A DNA stretch of 64,000 nucleotides from RZYY01 sp036794825 (GCA_036794825.1 DAIRGA010000024.1:15621-79620); one strand, 5' to 3'. Counted from the first letter of the stretch, positions 36,572 through 45,652 are shown. Numbers and translations: made by a program. The notes: generated from the sequence alone by a model not told the origin.

Positions 36572-37918
36572 ATGATTCCGAGAATATTAATGAATGAGTT
36601 AAGGGCATGGTCTCAGGAAGCTGATCGTAAGCCGCTTATTTTGCGTGGCGCCCGACAAGTTGGTAAAACCACAATCGTAAGACAATTTGCAAAAGAGTTT
36701 GACCAGTACATCGAAATGAACCTCGAAAAACCCGAGGAACGTAGAATTTTCGAGTCAGATTATTCATTTGATAAGCTGCTTGATGCTATTTTTTTTATCA
36801 AGAATGCCAACAAAAGTGTTGCGCGAACACTCATCTTTATTGATGAGGTGCAAAATTCACCTCAGGCAGTTGTCAACCTAAGGTATTTCTATGAGGAATC
36901 ACCCCACCTTTTTGTTATAGCTGCGGGCTCGCTGCTTGAAACATTGATTAGCAAAAGGATTTCATTCCCTGTCGGCCGTGTTGATTACCTTGCGGTGAGG
37001 CCATGTTCTTTCAAAGAATTTCTGCTTGCAACAGGTCAGGAAAAATTTGCGGGACTAATAGATGATATTGAAATACCTGAATACGCCCACGATATGCTCA
37101 TAGAGCTATTCAGAAGATACAGTATTGTTGGTGGTATGCCAGAGGTTTTAAACCACTTTTCGCAGAACCAGGACATCAATGCACTGGCAAAAATATATGA
37201 CCGGTTAATCGTTTCCTATCAGGATGATATGGAAAAATATGCTGATACAGCACTAAAGGAAAATATACTTCGTCACATAATGGGATCAGCATTTCAGTTT
37301 GCAGGACAACGTATTTCCTTCGACAAATTTGGCGGCTCAAACTATCGCTCACGCGAGATGAGCGAAGCATTCAAAACCCTTGAAAAAGCTATGTTGCTAA
37401 GGCTGGTCTATCCTGTTACAAGCGTTACTATACCAGCTGAAGAAAAACAGCGCCGTTCTCCAAAACTCATTTTGTTAGATACCGGACTGGTGAATTACAC
37501 TGCAGGTACTCAAAAACAGCTTTTCATATCCCATCGAATTGACGAGGTTTATAAAGGAAAAATAGCTGAGCATATTGCTGCTCAGGAATTACTGGCGATA
37601 AAACATTCGGTGCGTGCAAAACTTAATTTCTGGGTAAGAGAAGACCGGAACTCACAGGCCGAAACCGATTTTGTATTGCCTTTCGATGACAGTCTTATCC
37701 CTTTGGAAGTAAAATCAGGAGCCGGAGGCAAATTGCGGTCACTTCAAAAGTTCATGGATGCCGCTCCGCATCATCTTACCATACGAATCTACTCAGGCAA
37801 AATGATGATTGAGCACTTGAGTACAATTGAAGGCAAAGCGTTTAAGCTCATCAGCCTTCCCTTTTATCTGATAAGTCAGGTGGAACGCATTATTTCCAAC
37901 CATTTTGACAATCAGTAA
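36572..37918 (+). CDS. AAA_14 ATPase with C-terminal DUF4143 domain
   Basis: 448 residues. P-loop GARQVGKTT (about 26-34), Walker B LIFIDEVQ (87-94), sensor FVIAAGSLLE. The DUF4143 half (about 200-420) has a winged-helix segment followed by a PD-(D/E)xK-like motif: QAETDFVLP then LIPLEVKSG. Such proteins are massively expanded in Bacteroidota and Archaea and have no settled function. Start is secured by the upstream promoter. Second of the four ATPase genes in the repeat-bounded block. Confidence 0.9.
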   Translation: MIPRILMNELRAWSQEADRKPLILRGARQVGKTTIVRQFAKEFDQYIEMNLEKPEERRIFESDYSFDKLLDAIFFIKNANKSVARTLIFIDEVQNSPQAVVNLRYFYEESPHLFVIAAGSLLETLISKRISFPVGRVDYLAVRPCSFKEFLLATGQEKFAGLIDDIEIPEYAHDMLIELFRRYSIVGGMPEVLNHFSQNQDINALAKIYDRLIVSYQDDMEKYADTALKENILRHIMGSAFQFAGQRISFDKFGGSNYRSREMSEAFKTLEKAMLLRLVYPVTSVTIPAEEKQRRSPKLILLDTGLVNYTAGTQKQLFISHRIDEVYKGKIAEHIAAQELLAIKHSVRAKLNFWVREDRNSQAETDFVLPFDDSLIPLEVKSGAGGKLRSLQKFMDAAPHHLTIRIYSGKMMIEHLSTIEGKAFKLISLPFYLISQVERIISNHFDNQ

Positions 37919-37999
37919 ATTACAAAATATTATATGCTTTCGTCCTTTTCTGTTTGATAATCTTACTTCAATTTACTAATTTAGTGGAAAACTCATGTA

Positions 38000-38083
38000 A
38001 AAATTACCATGGAGATCATTGACCTTAAAAATGAAAACGGCGAAGCGAGAGGAACACGGTTAGTGTTTGGGGCGCCTCTCTGA
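38000..38083 (+). repeat. Histidine-kinase 3'-end repeat R3
   Basis: In-frame ITMEIIDLKNENGEARGTRL then VFGAPL and TGA at 38081. It lies between the second ATPase gene (plus) and the third (minus), with both ATPase stop codons facing it. Confidence 0.75.
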
Positions 38084-38107
38084 TTGGGCTACATGCAATA
38101 GTCCCAA

Positions 38108-39355
38108 TCATTTTCCCAGCATCCATTTCCAAGCTGGAACGAACTCAATGTTACGTTGTACACCGAACCAGGAAAATTCCTCTGTTTTCTCCTCTTCCAT
38201 GGTTATAATCAATAATCTGTCACACTTGAGTTTACCGGATGCTTTTAATAACGACCTGACCTCTCTGTCAAGGGTTTTGGTTTGTGTCACATCCCAACAC
38301 ACCTGAATAAGTTCGCTTACCTGTGTGCCAGATTGAACAACAAAATCAACCTCCTGCTGATCTCTGTCCTTCCAGTAAAACAATTTTGAACCCTCATAAA
38401 GGCATCTTTTAAAAAGTTCGGTAGCCACAGCATTCTCAAGCAGTTTGCCCCAGTCGTTACTGAATTGAAATCCTTTGGCCTGGCGAAATCCGTTGTCGAA
38501 ACAGTAAATCTTTTTATTTCCCCGCTGCTGTTCACCAACCTTAAATGAAAACAGTGAAAGCGTAAAGAAGACATAAGATTCCTCAAGGTAATGCAGGTAC
38601 TTTTTTACGGTATGCACACTCGATATCTGTGTTTGATTGCAGATAGAGTTGTATGAAAATTCAGCGGTAATATTTGTCAATAGCCACACAGCAAGATTTT
38701 CAAGGGAATCGGGCTGCCGTATTTTATATCTTTTCACGATGTCTTTGTAAAGAATCGAATCGAACAACACCTGCAGGTACTGTTTCACATTCAGCCCTTT
38801 CATCAATGGCTCCGGGTAACCACCGCTGATGAGCCAATCATTGAACTTTTCCTTTTTTTCGGGCGCTGTTAATTCCTTTGAAAATACTGCAAGATACTCC
38901 TTGAATGAAAAGGTGAAAATGTAAACAGGCAAATGTCTTCCTGTAAGATGGGTTGCCAGCTCGCTGCTCAGCAGATTTGAGTTACTTCCGGTGATGATCA
39001 GCCGGAATCCCTGCCGCTGCAAACGATTAACGATCAGCTCCCAATCCTTGAGGTTTTGGATTTCATCCAGTAAAAGGAGAGTTGGATTGTCATAAATAGC
39101 CATGATGGCTTCGAGTATTTCATCAAAACTCTGAACCTTCGTAAGTCGTTCGTCATCCAGGTTAACGAAGCCAAACTTTTCGCCATGAACCAATTGATGC
39201 ATTCCGAAAAATGATTTTCCAGCCCTTCTTGGGCCAATGATCACATGAATCATATCAGATGAACCAAAGGCAAAGCCTGATTCTCTTGTCACATACTTTT
39301 CCTGCAACCGTTGCTCCAGTTCGCGTTTCTGATTTAATACAATATCTCGTATCAT
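38108..39355 (-). CDS. AAA_14 ATPase with C-terminal DUF4143 domain
   Basis: 415 residues from the ATG at 39355; an upstream GTG at 39382 overlaps the TAAATTTG box and is rejected. P-loop GPRRAGKS (41-48), Walker B LLLLDEIQ (93-100), sensor LIITGSNS. The middle part contains a helix-turn-helix-like segment (SYNSICNQTQISSVHTVKKY). The C-terminus carries a PD-(D/E)xK-like motif: QEVDFVVQ, with ELIQVCWD where Glu-x-Lys would stand, so the nuclease site may be degenerate. Opposite orientation to the two preceding ATPase genes. Confidence 0.87.
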   Translation of the reverse strand: MIRDIVLNQKRELEQRLQEKYVTRESGFAFGSSDMIHVIIGPRRAGKSFFGMHQLVHGEKFGFVNLDDERLTKVQSFDEILEAIMAIYDNPTLLLLDEIQNLKDWELIVNRLQRQGFRLIITGSNSNLLSSELATHLTGRHLPVYIFTFSFKEYLAVFSKELTAPEKKEKFNDWLISGGYPEPLMKGLNVKQYLQVLFDSILYKDIVKRYKIRQPDSLENLAVWLLTNITAEFSYNSICNQTQISSVHTVKKYLHYLEESYVFFTLSLFSFKVGEQQRGNKKIYCFDNGFRQAKGFQFSNDWGKLLENAVATELFKRCLYEGSKLFYWKDRDQQEVDFVVQSGTQVSELIQVCWDVTQTKTLDREVRSLLKASGKLKCDRLLIITMEEEKTEEFSWFGVQRNIEFVPAWKWMLGK

Positions 39356-39380
39356 AAATGCAATAGAATTATTATAGTGC

Positions 39381-39409
39381 ACAAATTTACGTAATATTAT
39401 GCATTACGT
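39381..39409 (-). promoter_or_regulatory. Palindrome and -7 box upstream of ATPase gene
   Basis: ACGTAAT (39389-39395) and ATTACGT (39403-39409) are inverted around 7 bp. On the minus strand TAAATTTG overlaps the near arm at about 39391-39384, followed by the ATG at 39355. Confidence 0.5.
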
Positions 39410-39480
39410 TTATTTTAATGCAAAAAACTTCATACGTTCGCCAACAAAATCAAGGCTGAATCCAACAATCATATATCCGA

Positions 39481-39572
39481 AAGCACCGCCACAAGATCAC
39501 CTTGGAGATCATTGACCTGAAAGATCAGCAGGGCGAAGCGAGAGGGACGCGGGTGGTGTTTGGGATGCCGGC
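39481..39572 (+). repeat. Histidine-kinase 3'-end repeat R4
   Basis: In-frame KHRHKITLEIIDLKDQQGEA then RGTRVVFGMPA. The kinase stop codon is missing: the frame runs straight into the 3' end of the minus-strand ATPase gene, whose stop (39572-39574) touches the repeat. This pinpoints a junction. Confidence 0.75.
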
Positions 39573-40699
39573 TACTTTGACTGCATCCAGCGCCTGAACA
39601 GAATATCATATACGCTGTAGAAAAGCTGGCCCTCTTTGGTATAGTCCGAATAGATCATTTCCTTATCTGTCAGGGCTTGCAACGACCGTAGCACGGTGGC
39701 CGGACTGCCCAGGTCATATTTTCCTATGAAAACTTTTGAAGTGGGGTAATAAACGGTTCCTTCATGGGCAATAGCCTTTAAGAGCAACCATTGCTGCTTT
39801 GTTAGAAGATCCCTGTATTTGAAAAAAACAATCTCCTGCTCCTGCAGCAACCGGGCTGCCTGTGCCTTCCAGAGTTCACTCTCCACTTCTCCGGATGCTG
39901 CAGCATACACTCTGTTACAAAGCAACTGAACATAATAAGTATGGTGATCTGCCCACTGAAGAATCGCATTAACTGTCTCCTGTCCGATTGTCATACCTGC
40001 CTTTTCGAAGTGATGCCGGATGAATGATTCATACACCTCAGCTTTAATTTTGTCAATTTTCAAAAAACCGGCGCTTTGATAAAATGGCCGCGAAGGATCG
40101 GCGAAAAGCTGTGTCATTAAATGCTGCTGGCTGCCGGAAAAAATGAACCGGACATTGTTAAGCGACTGGATAATACTTCTCAAAAAAGCATCGGTGTTCT
40201 TTTCAGGATAATTCAGGATTTGCTGAAATTCATCAATGGCAATAACAACTTTCTGCGGATAGGCTTCAAGGTATTCGAGTACTGATTGGATGTGCCTCTC
40301 AGCCTCACCGGGTCGGGTATCAACAGTAAGCTGAGGAAATCCTGTCAACGGATCAAATGCAATAACCGGCCTCAGCGATTTGATAAAGTCAAGTATCCTG
40401 TTGCCGGGTTTCGACTGTTCAGGAAGGGTGGAAAACACAGCAGTAGCCAGCACATTCAGAAACTCCTTCAGGTTCTCGGTTGGAAGGATATCCAGGTAGA
40501 TGCCTGTATTATTTTCCGGAAGTTGTGCCAACACGTGGCGGATCAGTCCGGTCTTGCCTATCCTGCGGATTGCTATCAGTGTCGAGGACTGCCCGTTGAT
40601 CAGGTTATTTTTGAGCACACCGGTTTCTTCTTCGCGATTACAGAAATATTCACTCCCCTGATAGCCGGTTGTTATGAAAGGGTTTGAAATAGACGCCAT
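39572..40699 (-). CDS. AAA/STAND-like ATPase (archaeal-ATPase type)
   Basis: 375 residues, ATG at 40699. P-loop IRRIGKTG (about 44-51), Walker B VVIAIDEFQQ, sensor FIFSGSQQH, then helical and winged-helix segments (LTKQQWLLLKAI, PATVLRSLQALTDKEMI) and a C-terminal YDILFRRWM. It is a paralogue of the 6782-7915 ATPase, with the same layout and no PD-(D/E)xK tail, so the repeat-bounded block holds at least two different ATPase families. Fourth ATPase of the block. Confidence 0.84.
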   Translation of the reverse strand: MASISNPFITTGYQGSEYFCNREEETGVLKNNLINGQSSTLIAIRRIGKTGLIRHVLAQLPENNTGIYLDILPTENLKEFLNVLATAVFSTLPEQSKPGNRILDFIKSLRPVIAFDPLTGFPQLTVDTRPGEAERHIQSVLEYLEAYPQKVVIAIDEFQQILNYPEKNTDAFLRSIIQSLNNVRFIFSGSQQHLMTQLFADPSRPFYQSAGFLKIDKIKAEVYESFIRHHFEKAGMTIGQETVNAILQWADHHTYYVQLLCNRVYAAASGEVESELWKAQAARLLQEQEIVFFKYRDLLTKQQWLLLKAIAHEGTVYYPTSKVFIGKYDLGSPATVLRSLQALTDKEMIYSDYTKEGQLFYSVYDILFRRWMQSK

Positions 40700-40720
40700 A
40701 ACTGGTAAACAATTTAGATA

Positions 40721-40742
40721 TTACAATTTGTAAATTACAATT
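40721..40742. promoter_or_regulatory. Palindrome and direct repeat upstream of ATPase gene
   Basis: TTACAATTTGTAA (40721-40733) is a perfect 6-bp palindrome around one base, and ATTACAATTTG is repeated 15 bp further on. It lies 22 bp upstream of the start codon, suited to an autoregulatory operator. No clear TAnnTTTG box is present. Confidence 0.45.
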
Positions 40743-40801
40743 TGCAAACATAATGCAATTTTCTAAAACCTGGGTCTAACACACAACCGATAATCATTTA
40801 C

Positions 40802-40864
40802 ATAAAAGATGAGAAGGGTTTAGCAAGAGGGAAGAGGGTGGTGTTTGGGATTCGGAATAACTGA
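40802..40864 (+). repeat. Histidine-kinase 3'-end repeat R5
   Basis: In-frame IKDEKGLARGKRVVFGIRNN then TGA at 40862. It is the most diverged and shortest copy, lacking the ITMEIIDL part. It closes the ATPase block on the right, upstream of the LRR-like gene. Confidence 0.6.
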
Positions 40865-40986
40865 AAAATCATTACCGAATTTGTACCTGACATTGCACTT
40901 CTACCTTCACAAGACTATCATGGAAAATCGTTGAAATACTGTTGCTTACCTTTAACTGAGTGGATCCGGCATTAAACTGGTTTGAT

Positions 40987-41018
40987 TTTGACGGGTTCAA
41001 TGATAAAATTTACTTTTG
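40987..41018 (+). promoter_or_regulatory. Consensus promoter of the LRR-like gene
   Basis: TTTG (40987-40990), exactly 20 bp, then TACTTTTG (41011-41018). This lies inside an apparent upstream extension starting with GTG at 40960 and so argues for translation starting at the ATG at 41068. Confidence 0.75.
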
Positions 41019-41067
41019 GTTGGTGATCAAAATTATCCTCATGATTATTCATCAAAACCCACACGCA

Positions 41068-44000
41068 ATGAAAAAATTACTTCTACTCTTCACAGCCGTT
41101 CTCATCTGCTTTGCTGCTGCCACCCCGCAGTCGTGCCTGCCCGAAGGCATTACCTTCAGCACACAGGAGCAGATTGACAATTTCCAATCCGACTACCCTG
41201 GATGTATTGAAATTGAAGGGAATTTAAAAATCCAGGGCAACGGAATTACCAATCTGAATGGATTGAGTGTGTTGACTTCCATTGGTGGATATCTTTTCAT
41301 ATCAAACAACTTAATGCTTACCGACCTGATTGGATTGGATAATATCAGCGCTGTCGGGGGTAACTTTCGGATCGAAAGTAACAATGCCCTTACCAACCTT
41401 ACGGGACTCGAAAGTCTCAACCAAATTGGCGGATACATCTACATTTATCAAAACCCAAATTTGACAAGTCTTGCGGGCTTAACAAATCTGACCTCTGCCG
41501 GGGGATATATCTGGATCAGGTCAAACAATTCGCTAATTAATCTCACAGGGATGGAAGGGCTGACTTCAATAAGTAAATTCCTAACGATTAATAACAACCA
41601 TGAGCTGGTTAGCCTGACCGGACTGGAAAGCCTGACTTCCATTCAGGAGTCGCTGAAAATCAATGGAAACCCAGTGCTGGCAAACCTTACAGGGCTGGAT
41701 AATCTCACTGCCGTTGGGGGTAGTCTTGAAATTCAAACAAATAGCGCACTAATCAATCTGGCGGGATTGGAAGGGTTAACAACCATCGGTGGCCCACTTT
41801 TTATAACAGAGAACATTTCTCTTACAAGCCTTGCCGGACTGGATAATCTGGTTACCATCGGGGGATATTTGAGGATAAACAATAACGCATCCCTGACCAG
41901 TCTGATAGGGATGGTTAATCTAACCTCGATCGGGGGTAATCTTGAAATACATTCCAATTCTGCCCTTACCGACCTGGCAGGGCTGGATAATATTGATGCC
42001 GCCTCCATTACAAATCTATCCATCATAGACAACCCGACATTGGCCTCATGCAGCGTGCAAAGCATCTGTGATTACCTGGTTATGCCAAACGGAACCGTAA
42101 CAATCTCCAACAATGCAACTGGTTGCAGTACCATTTACGAAATATCAGAATTATGTGACATTATCCTATCCTGTTTGCCCAATGGTATAATATTTAGCAC
42201 ACAGGAGCAAATCAATAATTTCCAGACTAACTATCCCGGGTGTACTATGATTGAAGGAAACGTGAAAATTCAGGGCGCCGGCATTACCAATTTGAATGGG
42301 TTGAGTGTTTTGTCAGCTATTGGTGGAAATCTTGATATTCAGTTGAATTCTGCTCTGACAAGCCTAAACGGTCTGGAAGGTTTGACCTCAATCGGTGGTT
42401 CCCTTTGGATACGCAATAATTATTCACTGACCAGCCTGACAGGATTGGATAATCTGACATATGTCGGTACTTCTCTAATATTAAACAACAACACCGCTTT
42501 ATCTGCCTGCAACACTGATTGGCTGTGCAACGTACCTGAAATTGTTAATGGCAGTGTAGCAATTCAGAACAACGCCCAGGGGTGCGCAAGCCTGGTTGAG
42601 GCTGCCCTCTCCTGCGGTGGTATGTCTTGCCTTCCAAATGGAGTCCATAACTTTTTATTACAAAATGACGTTGATAACTTTTCAGTGGCATTTCCTGGCT
42701 GCAATTCAACAGGCTCAGTTGAAGTTACCGGAAATGTAAATAACCTGAATGGTTTAGGGGTGCTGTCTTCCATCAACGGAAACTTGAGCATACACAGTGC
42801 TCCTTACCTGTCAAGCCTGACAGGATTGAATAATCTGGATTTCATTGGGGGTTATTTAGGTATGGGCAATACGACTCTGATCAACATGGAAGGATTGGAT
42901 GGTTTAAACTCCATTGGGGGCTCCTTTTCTGTGGCCGTAAACCCTTCCTTAATCAACTTTGTCGGTTTAGAAAACCTTACTACTATCGGTGGCGGTCTTT
43001 ATTTTGGAAATCAATGGAACGGTGGAAATCCTTCCCTGTCCAGCATGGATGGACTGGACAATCTTACCTCTATTGGGGGTGGTATGGAACTTTGGAATAA
43101 TCCATTGTTGAACAACCTGTCGGGACTAAACAGTTTGACTTCAATAGGAGGTGATATTCTGTTTTGGGGAAACATCTCCCTGACAAGCCTTTCGGGGCTA
43201 AGCAATGTTAATTCTTTAGGAGGAGGTTTAGGGATTCATTTCTGCTCATCCCTCAGCGACCTTACAGGTTTGGAGGGGCTTACTTCTATACCGGGCGAAT
43301 TCAATTTAAGTAATAACAATTCCCTTACAAGTCTGGAGGGTCTCGACAATCTTACTGCTTTTGGGAGTTATGTAACAATAGGATCTATAAATAACGGAAA
43401 TCAGTCCCTTGCCAGCCTGGTAGGTTTAGAGAAGCTTACCTCCATCGGCGCTTCTCTGGATATTTCTTCTAACCATCTCCTGAACAGCTTATCGGGGTTG
43501 GAAAACCTGACATCAATAGGGGGATCGCTGTGGATAACAGATAATTCTTCACTGACGGATATTTTCCATTTGGAAAATCTTAAGTCATTGGGGGACAGGC
43601 TATATATATCAGGTAACCCTTTACTGACAAGTCTTTCCGGGCTGGATAGCATTAATGCCGGTTCCATCACCAACTTAACTATTTTCTATAATTCCTCCTT
43701 ATCCACCTGCCATGTGCAAAGCATCTGCGATTACCTGGCTGCGCCCAGTGGAACTGTCAACATTTCTAACAACGCCCCCGGCTGCAACAGCCCTGCAGAG
43801 GTTATCGAAGCTTGCATAATTACAGTGGAAGAAATTACGCAATCGGAAAGCTTCTCCATTTTTCCCAATCCCGCCAACGACCGGCTGACTGTTCAACTTT
43901 TACTGGAAAAACCAGAATCCATTCGCATCGCCATACTAAATGCCGCAGGGCAACAGATGGCCTTGATAACCGATGATCAGTCAAAAGCAGGAGAATACCG

Positions 44001-44097
44001 GACTGAGATTGACATTTCAAAATGGCCGGTGGGGGTTTATTTGTGCCGGATGCAGATAGGGAATGAAACAAACACAGTCAAAATACTGAAGTACTAA
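41068..44097 (+). CDS. LRR/L-domain-like T9SS surface protein
   Basis: 1009 residues from the ATG at 41068, giving a signal peptide ending ATPQS. The body is a leucine-rich solenoid of ~23-residue units with consensus LTGLxNLTSIGGxLxIxNN, in three blocks. Each block is introduced by a SCLP(E/N)G..F cap (near 24, 360 and 520), and two Cys-containing closing caps carry CDYL..SGT(V)NISNNAxGC. A T9SS type A sorting domain ends the chain (FPNPANDRLTV; KILKY). Probably an adhesin or receptor-type binding surface at the cell exterior. The stop codon lies inside the first unit of the 169-bp tandem repeat. Confidence 0.87.
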   Translation: MKKLLLLFTAVLICFAAATPQSCLPEGITFSTQEQIDNFQSDYPGCIEIEGNLKIQGNGITNLNGLSVLTSIGGYLFISNNLMLTDLIGLDNISAVGGNFRIESNNALTNLTGLESLNQIGGYIYIYQNPNLTSLAGLTNLTSAGGYIWIRSNNSLINLTGMEGLTSISKFLTINNNHELVSLTGLESLTSIQESLKINGNPVLANLTGLDNLTAVGGSLEIQTNSALINLAGLEGLTTIGGPLFITENISLTSLAGLDNLVTIGGYLRINNNASLTSLIGMVNLTSIGGNLEIHSNSALTDLAGLDNIDAASITNLSIIDNPTLASCSVQSICDYLVMPNGTVTISNNATGCSTIYEISELCDIILSCLPNGIIFSTQEQINNFQTNYPGCTMIEGNVKIQGAGITNLNGLSVLSAIGGNLDIQLNSALTSLNGLEGLTSIGGSLWIRNNYSLTSLTGLDNLTYVGTSLILNNNTALSACNTDWLCNVPEIVNGSVAIQNNAQGCASLVEAALSCGGMSCLPNGVHNFLLQNDVDNFSVAFPGCNSTGSVEVTGNVNNLNGLGVLSSINGNLSIHSAPYLSSLTGLNNLDFIGGYLGMGNTTLINMEGLDGLNSIGGSFSVAVNPSLINFVGLENLTTIGGGLYFGNQWNGGNPSLSSMDGLDNLTSIGGGMELWNNPLLNNLSGLNSLTSIGGDILFWGNISLTSLSGLSNVNSLGGGLGIHFCSSLSDLTGLEGLTSIPGEFNLSNNNSLTSLEGLDNLTAFGSYVTIGSINNGNQSLASLVGLEKLTSIGASLDISSNHLLNSLSGLENLTSIGGSLWITDNSSLTDIFHLENLKSLGDRLYISGNPLLTSLSGLDSINAGSITNLTIFYNSSLSTCHVQSICDYLAAPSGTVNISNNAPGCNSPAEVIEACIITVEEITQSESFSIFPNPANDRLTVQLLLEKPESIRIAILNAAGQQMALITDDQSKAGEYRTEIDISKWPVGVYLCRMQIGNETNTVKILKY

Positions 44098-44566
44098 TCC
44101 CTGATTAAAGACCTCTGATCTCTCTGTGAAACTCTGTGTAACCTCTGTGGTTCTCTGTGTTACAAAAGAAAATCCAAAACAGTTACACAGAGAAACACGG
44201 AGAAGGCACAGAGGACCACAGAGAATAGAACAAGAATTCAAAAGGGTCAAAATTCTATTGAACTAATCCCTGATTAAAGACCTCTGATCTCTCTGTGAAA
44301 CTCTGTGTAACCCCAGTGGTTCTCTGTGTTACAAAAGAAAATCCAAAAAAGTTACACAGAGAAACACGGAGAAGGCACAGAGGACCACAGAGAATAGAAC
44401 AAGAATTCAAAAGGGTCAAAATTCTATTGAACTAATCCCTGATTAAAGACCTCTGATCTCTCTGTGAAACTCTGTGTAACCCCAGTGGTTCTCTGTGTTA
44501 CAAAAGAAAATCCAAAAAAGTTACACAGAGAAACACGGAGAGGGCGCAGAGGGCCACGGAGGGTAC
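44092..44566. repeat. Tandem 169-bp repeat, each unit an inverted repeat
   Basis: Units start at 44092, 44261 and 44430 with an exact 169-bp period (the marker GTTACACAGAG recurs at 44182, 44351 and 44520). Two full copies and a truncated third. Within each unit a CTCTGTG-rich left half is complementary to a CACAGAG-rich right half, so each can fold into a long imperfect hairpin. It is of the CTCTGTGT/ACACAGAG type common between genes in Bacteroidota. No ORF is credible. Confidence 0.8.
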
Positions 44567-44595
44567 AATACTCAGTTTTGACGGCATCTACAGAC

Positions 44596-45486
44596 TTACA
44601 ACGGTATCCTCAAAATAACCCTTGTACCGCAAGCTTCACCCTTTTCATCCTCTAAATCAATTACATCGAGGGTGATTTTGAGTTTTTGCCGTTTGTTGAG
44701 GTGATTGATGCGATCAATAATCGTTTGGGTGGCCATTGGTTTGTGATCCTTGTGGTACAAAAGTCTTAGTTCCTCTGCCTTCCGACGACCAATGCCGTTA
44801 TCTTCAATTTCCACTTCGATGAATTGGCCACTGCGTTTGAAGTTGACTGTAATGCCTCCCGGCGCACTTAAATGCTTTATCCCGTGTTCAATAGCATTTT
44901 CGAGGAATGGCTGAAGCAGCATCACCGGAAACTCGGTAAATCCATCGTCCAGGGATGGATCAACATTGATAAAATAATCGAAACGGTTGCTGAACCGCAA
45001 TCTTTGCAAAGCAAGATAGCTTTCGATAGTCTTAACCTCGGTGTTAATATCCACAGTATCATTAAAAGAACTATGAAGCACACTTCTGACGAGGGCTGAG
45101 AATTTTCCAAGATAACCGGATGCCAGTTCAACATCATCGTTGATGAGTAAATTCTGAATGCTCGACAGCGAGTTGAAAATGAAGTGGGGATTCATTTGCA
45201 GCCGCAACACCTTTAGCTGAAGGTCGGTCTTTTCCTGCAGCGCTTTTATCTGCTTATTCCTGTAAATGAGAATGGTCATCAATCCGCCCATCACGAACAT
45301 TCCTATCAGCGAAAAAACAAATAGTATGGCTTGCCCTTTTGTCAATCCCCGGTCTTCGCTGTGTACGACAGATGATTCGGATCTGGTTTCGGCGCCGTGG
45401 CTCCACGCTAGATTGCCGTTCACCGTTCCGTAAAAAGATGAAAAAACAACAAGTAAAATATTTAATATCAGGGTTTTAATTAGCAT
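44596..45486 (-). CDS. LytS-type sensor histidine kinase with minimal sensor
   Basis: 296 residues. Signal-like N-terminus, a short ~30-residue exterior part and one membrane helix (about 54-74), then a His_kinase (PF06580) domain with the phospho-acceptor LQMNPHFIFNSLSSIQ (His101) and a HATPase region (LLQPFLENAIEHGIKH, IEDNGIGR). The C-terminus DVIDLEDEKGEACGTRV is the intact version of the five 3'-end repeats at 34.7-40.9 kb, though clearly diverged from them. It partners the LytTR regulator encoded 315 bp upstream. The small sensor part suggests it relays a membrane signal or works with another protein. Confidence 0.87.
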   Translation of the reverse strand: MLIKTLILNILLVVFSSFYGTVNGNLAWSHGAETRSESSVVHSEDRGLTKGQAILFVFSLIGMFVMGGLMTILIYRNKQIKALQEKTDLQLKVLRLQMNPHFIFNSLSSIQNLLINDDVELASGYLGKFSALVRSVLHSSFNDTVDINTEVKTIESYLALQRLRFSNRFDYFINVDPSLDDGFTEFPVMLLQPFLENAIEHGIKHLSAPGGITVNFKRSGQFIEVEIEDNGIGRRKAEELRLLYHKDHKPMATQTIIDRINHLNKRQKLKITLDVIDLEDEKGEACGTRVILRIPL

Positions 45487-45535
45487 ATACCGGAACGATA
45501 GAAAATTGAATTAAAGCTATCGGTCTAAAAAGCTC

Positions 45536-45652
45536 CCAAAATGCTGATTTTAACGTTTTTACCCCTAACCCAAATGGGAGAACGCTAAAAATCAGCAGTT
45601 TGGAAAAGTCCCCATTTGGGGATTTAGGGGCAAATGGGCTTTTTTGACTGAC
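45536..45652. repeat. Imperfect inverted-repeat element between regulator and kinase genes
   Basis: Two nested arm pairs are visible: TGCTGATTTTAACG with AACGCTAAAAATCAGCA, and CCCCTAA with CCCCAAATGG-type segments pairing with a CATTTGGGGATTTAGGGG segment. The pattern resembles intergenic repeats widespread in Bacteroidota. It splits the regulator-kinase operon by 315 bp. Confidence 0.55.

Noticed and set aside
34702..40864. Integron-type cassette array with a tyrosine integrase
   Set aside because: No integrase gene is present in the window, the repeats are protein-coding relics rather than attC-like palindromes, and the genes face both ways. Kept only as an analogy.
40960..41067. GTG start for the LRR-like gene
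   Set aside because: A complete promoter lies inside the extension, and only the ATG at 41068 gives an N-terminal signal peptide.
41068..44097. Regular ~70-bp pattern that could suggest a CRISPR or satellite
   Set aside because: It is an open frame of leucine-rich repeats with degenerate DNA; there are no invariant repeats and spacers.
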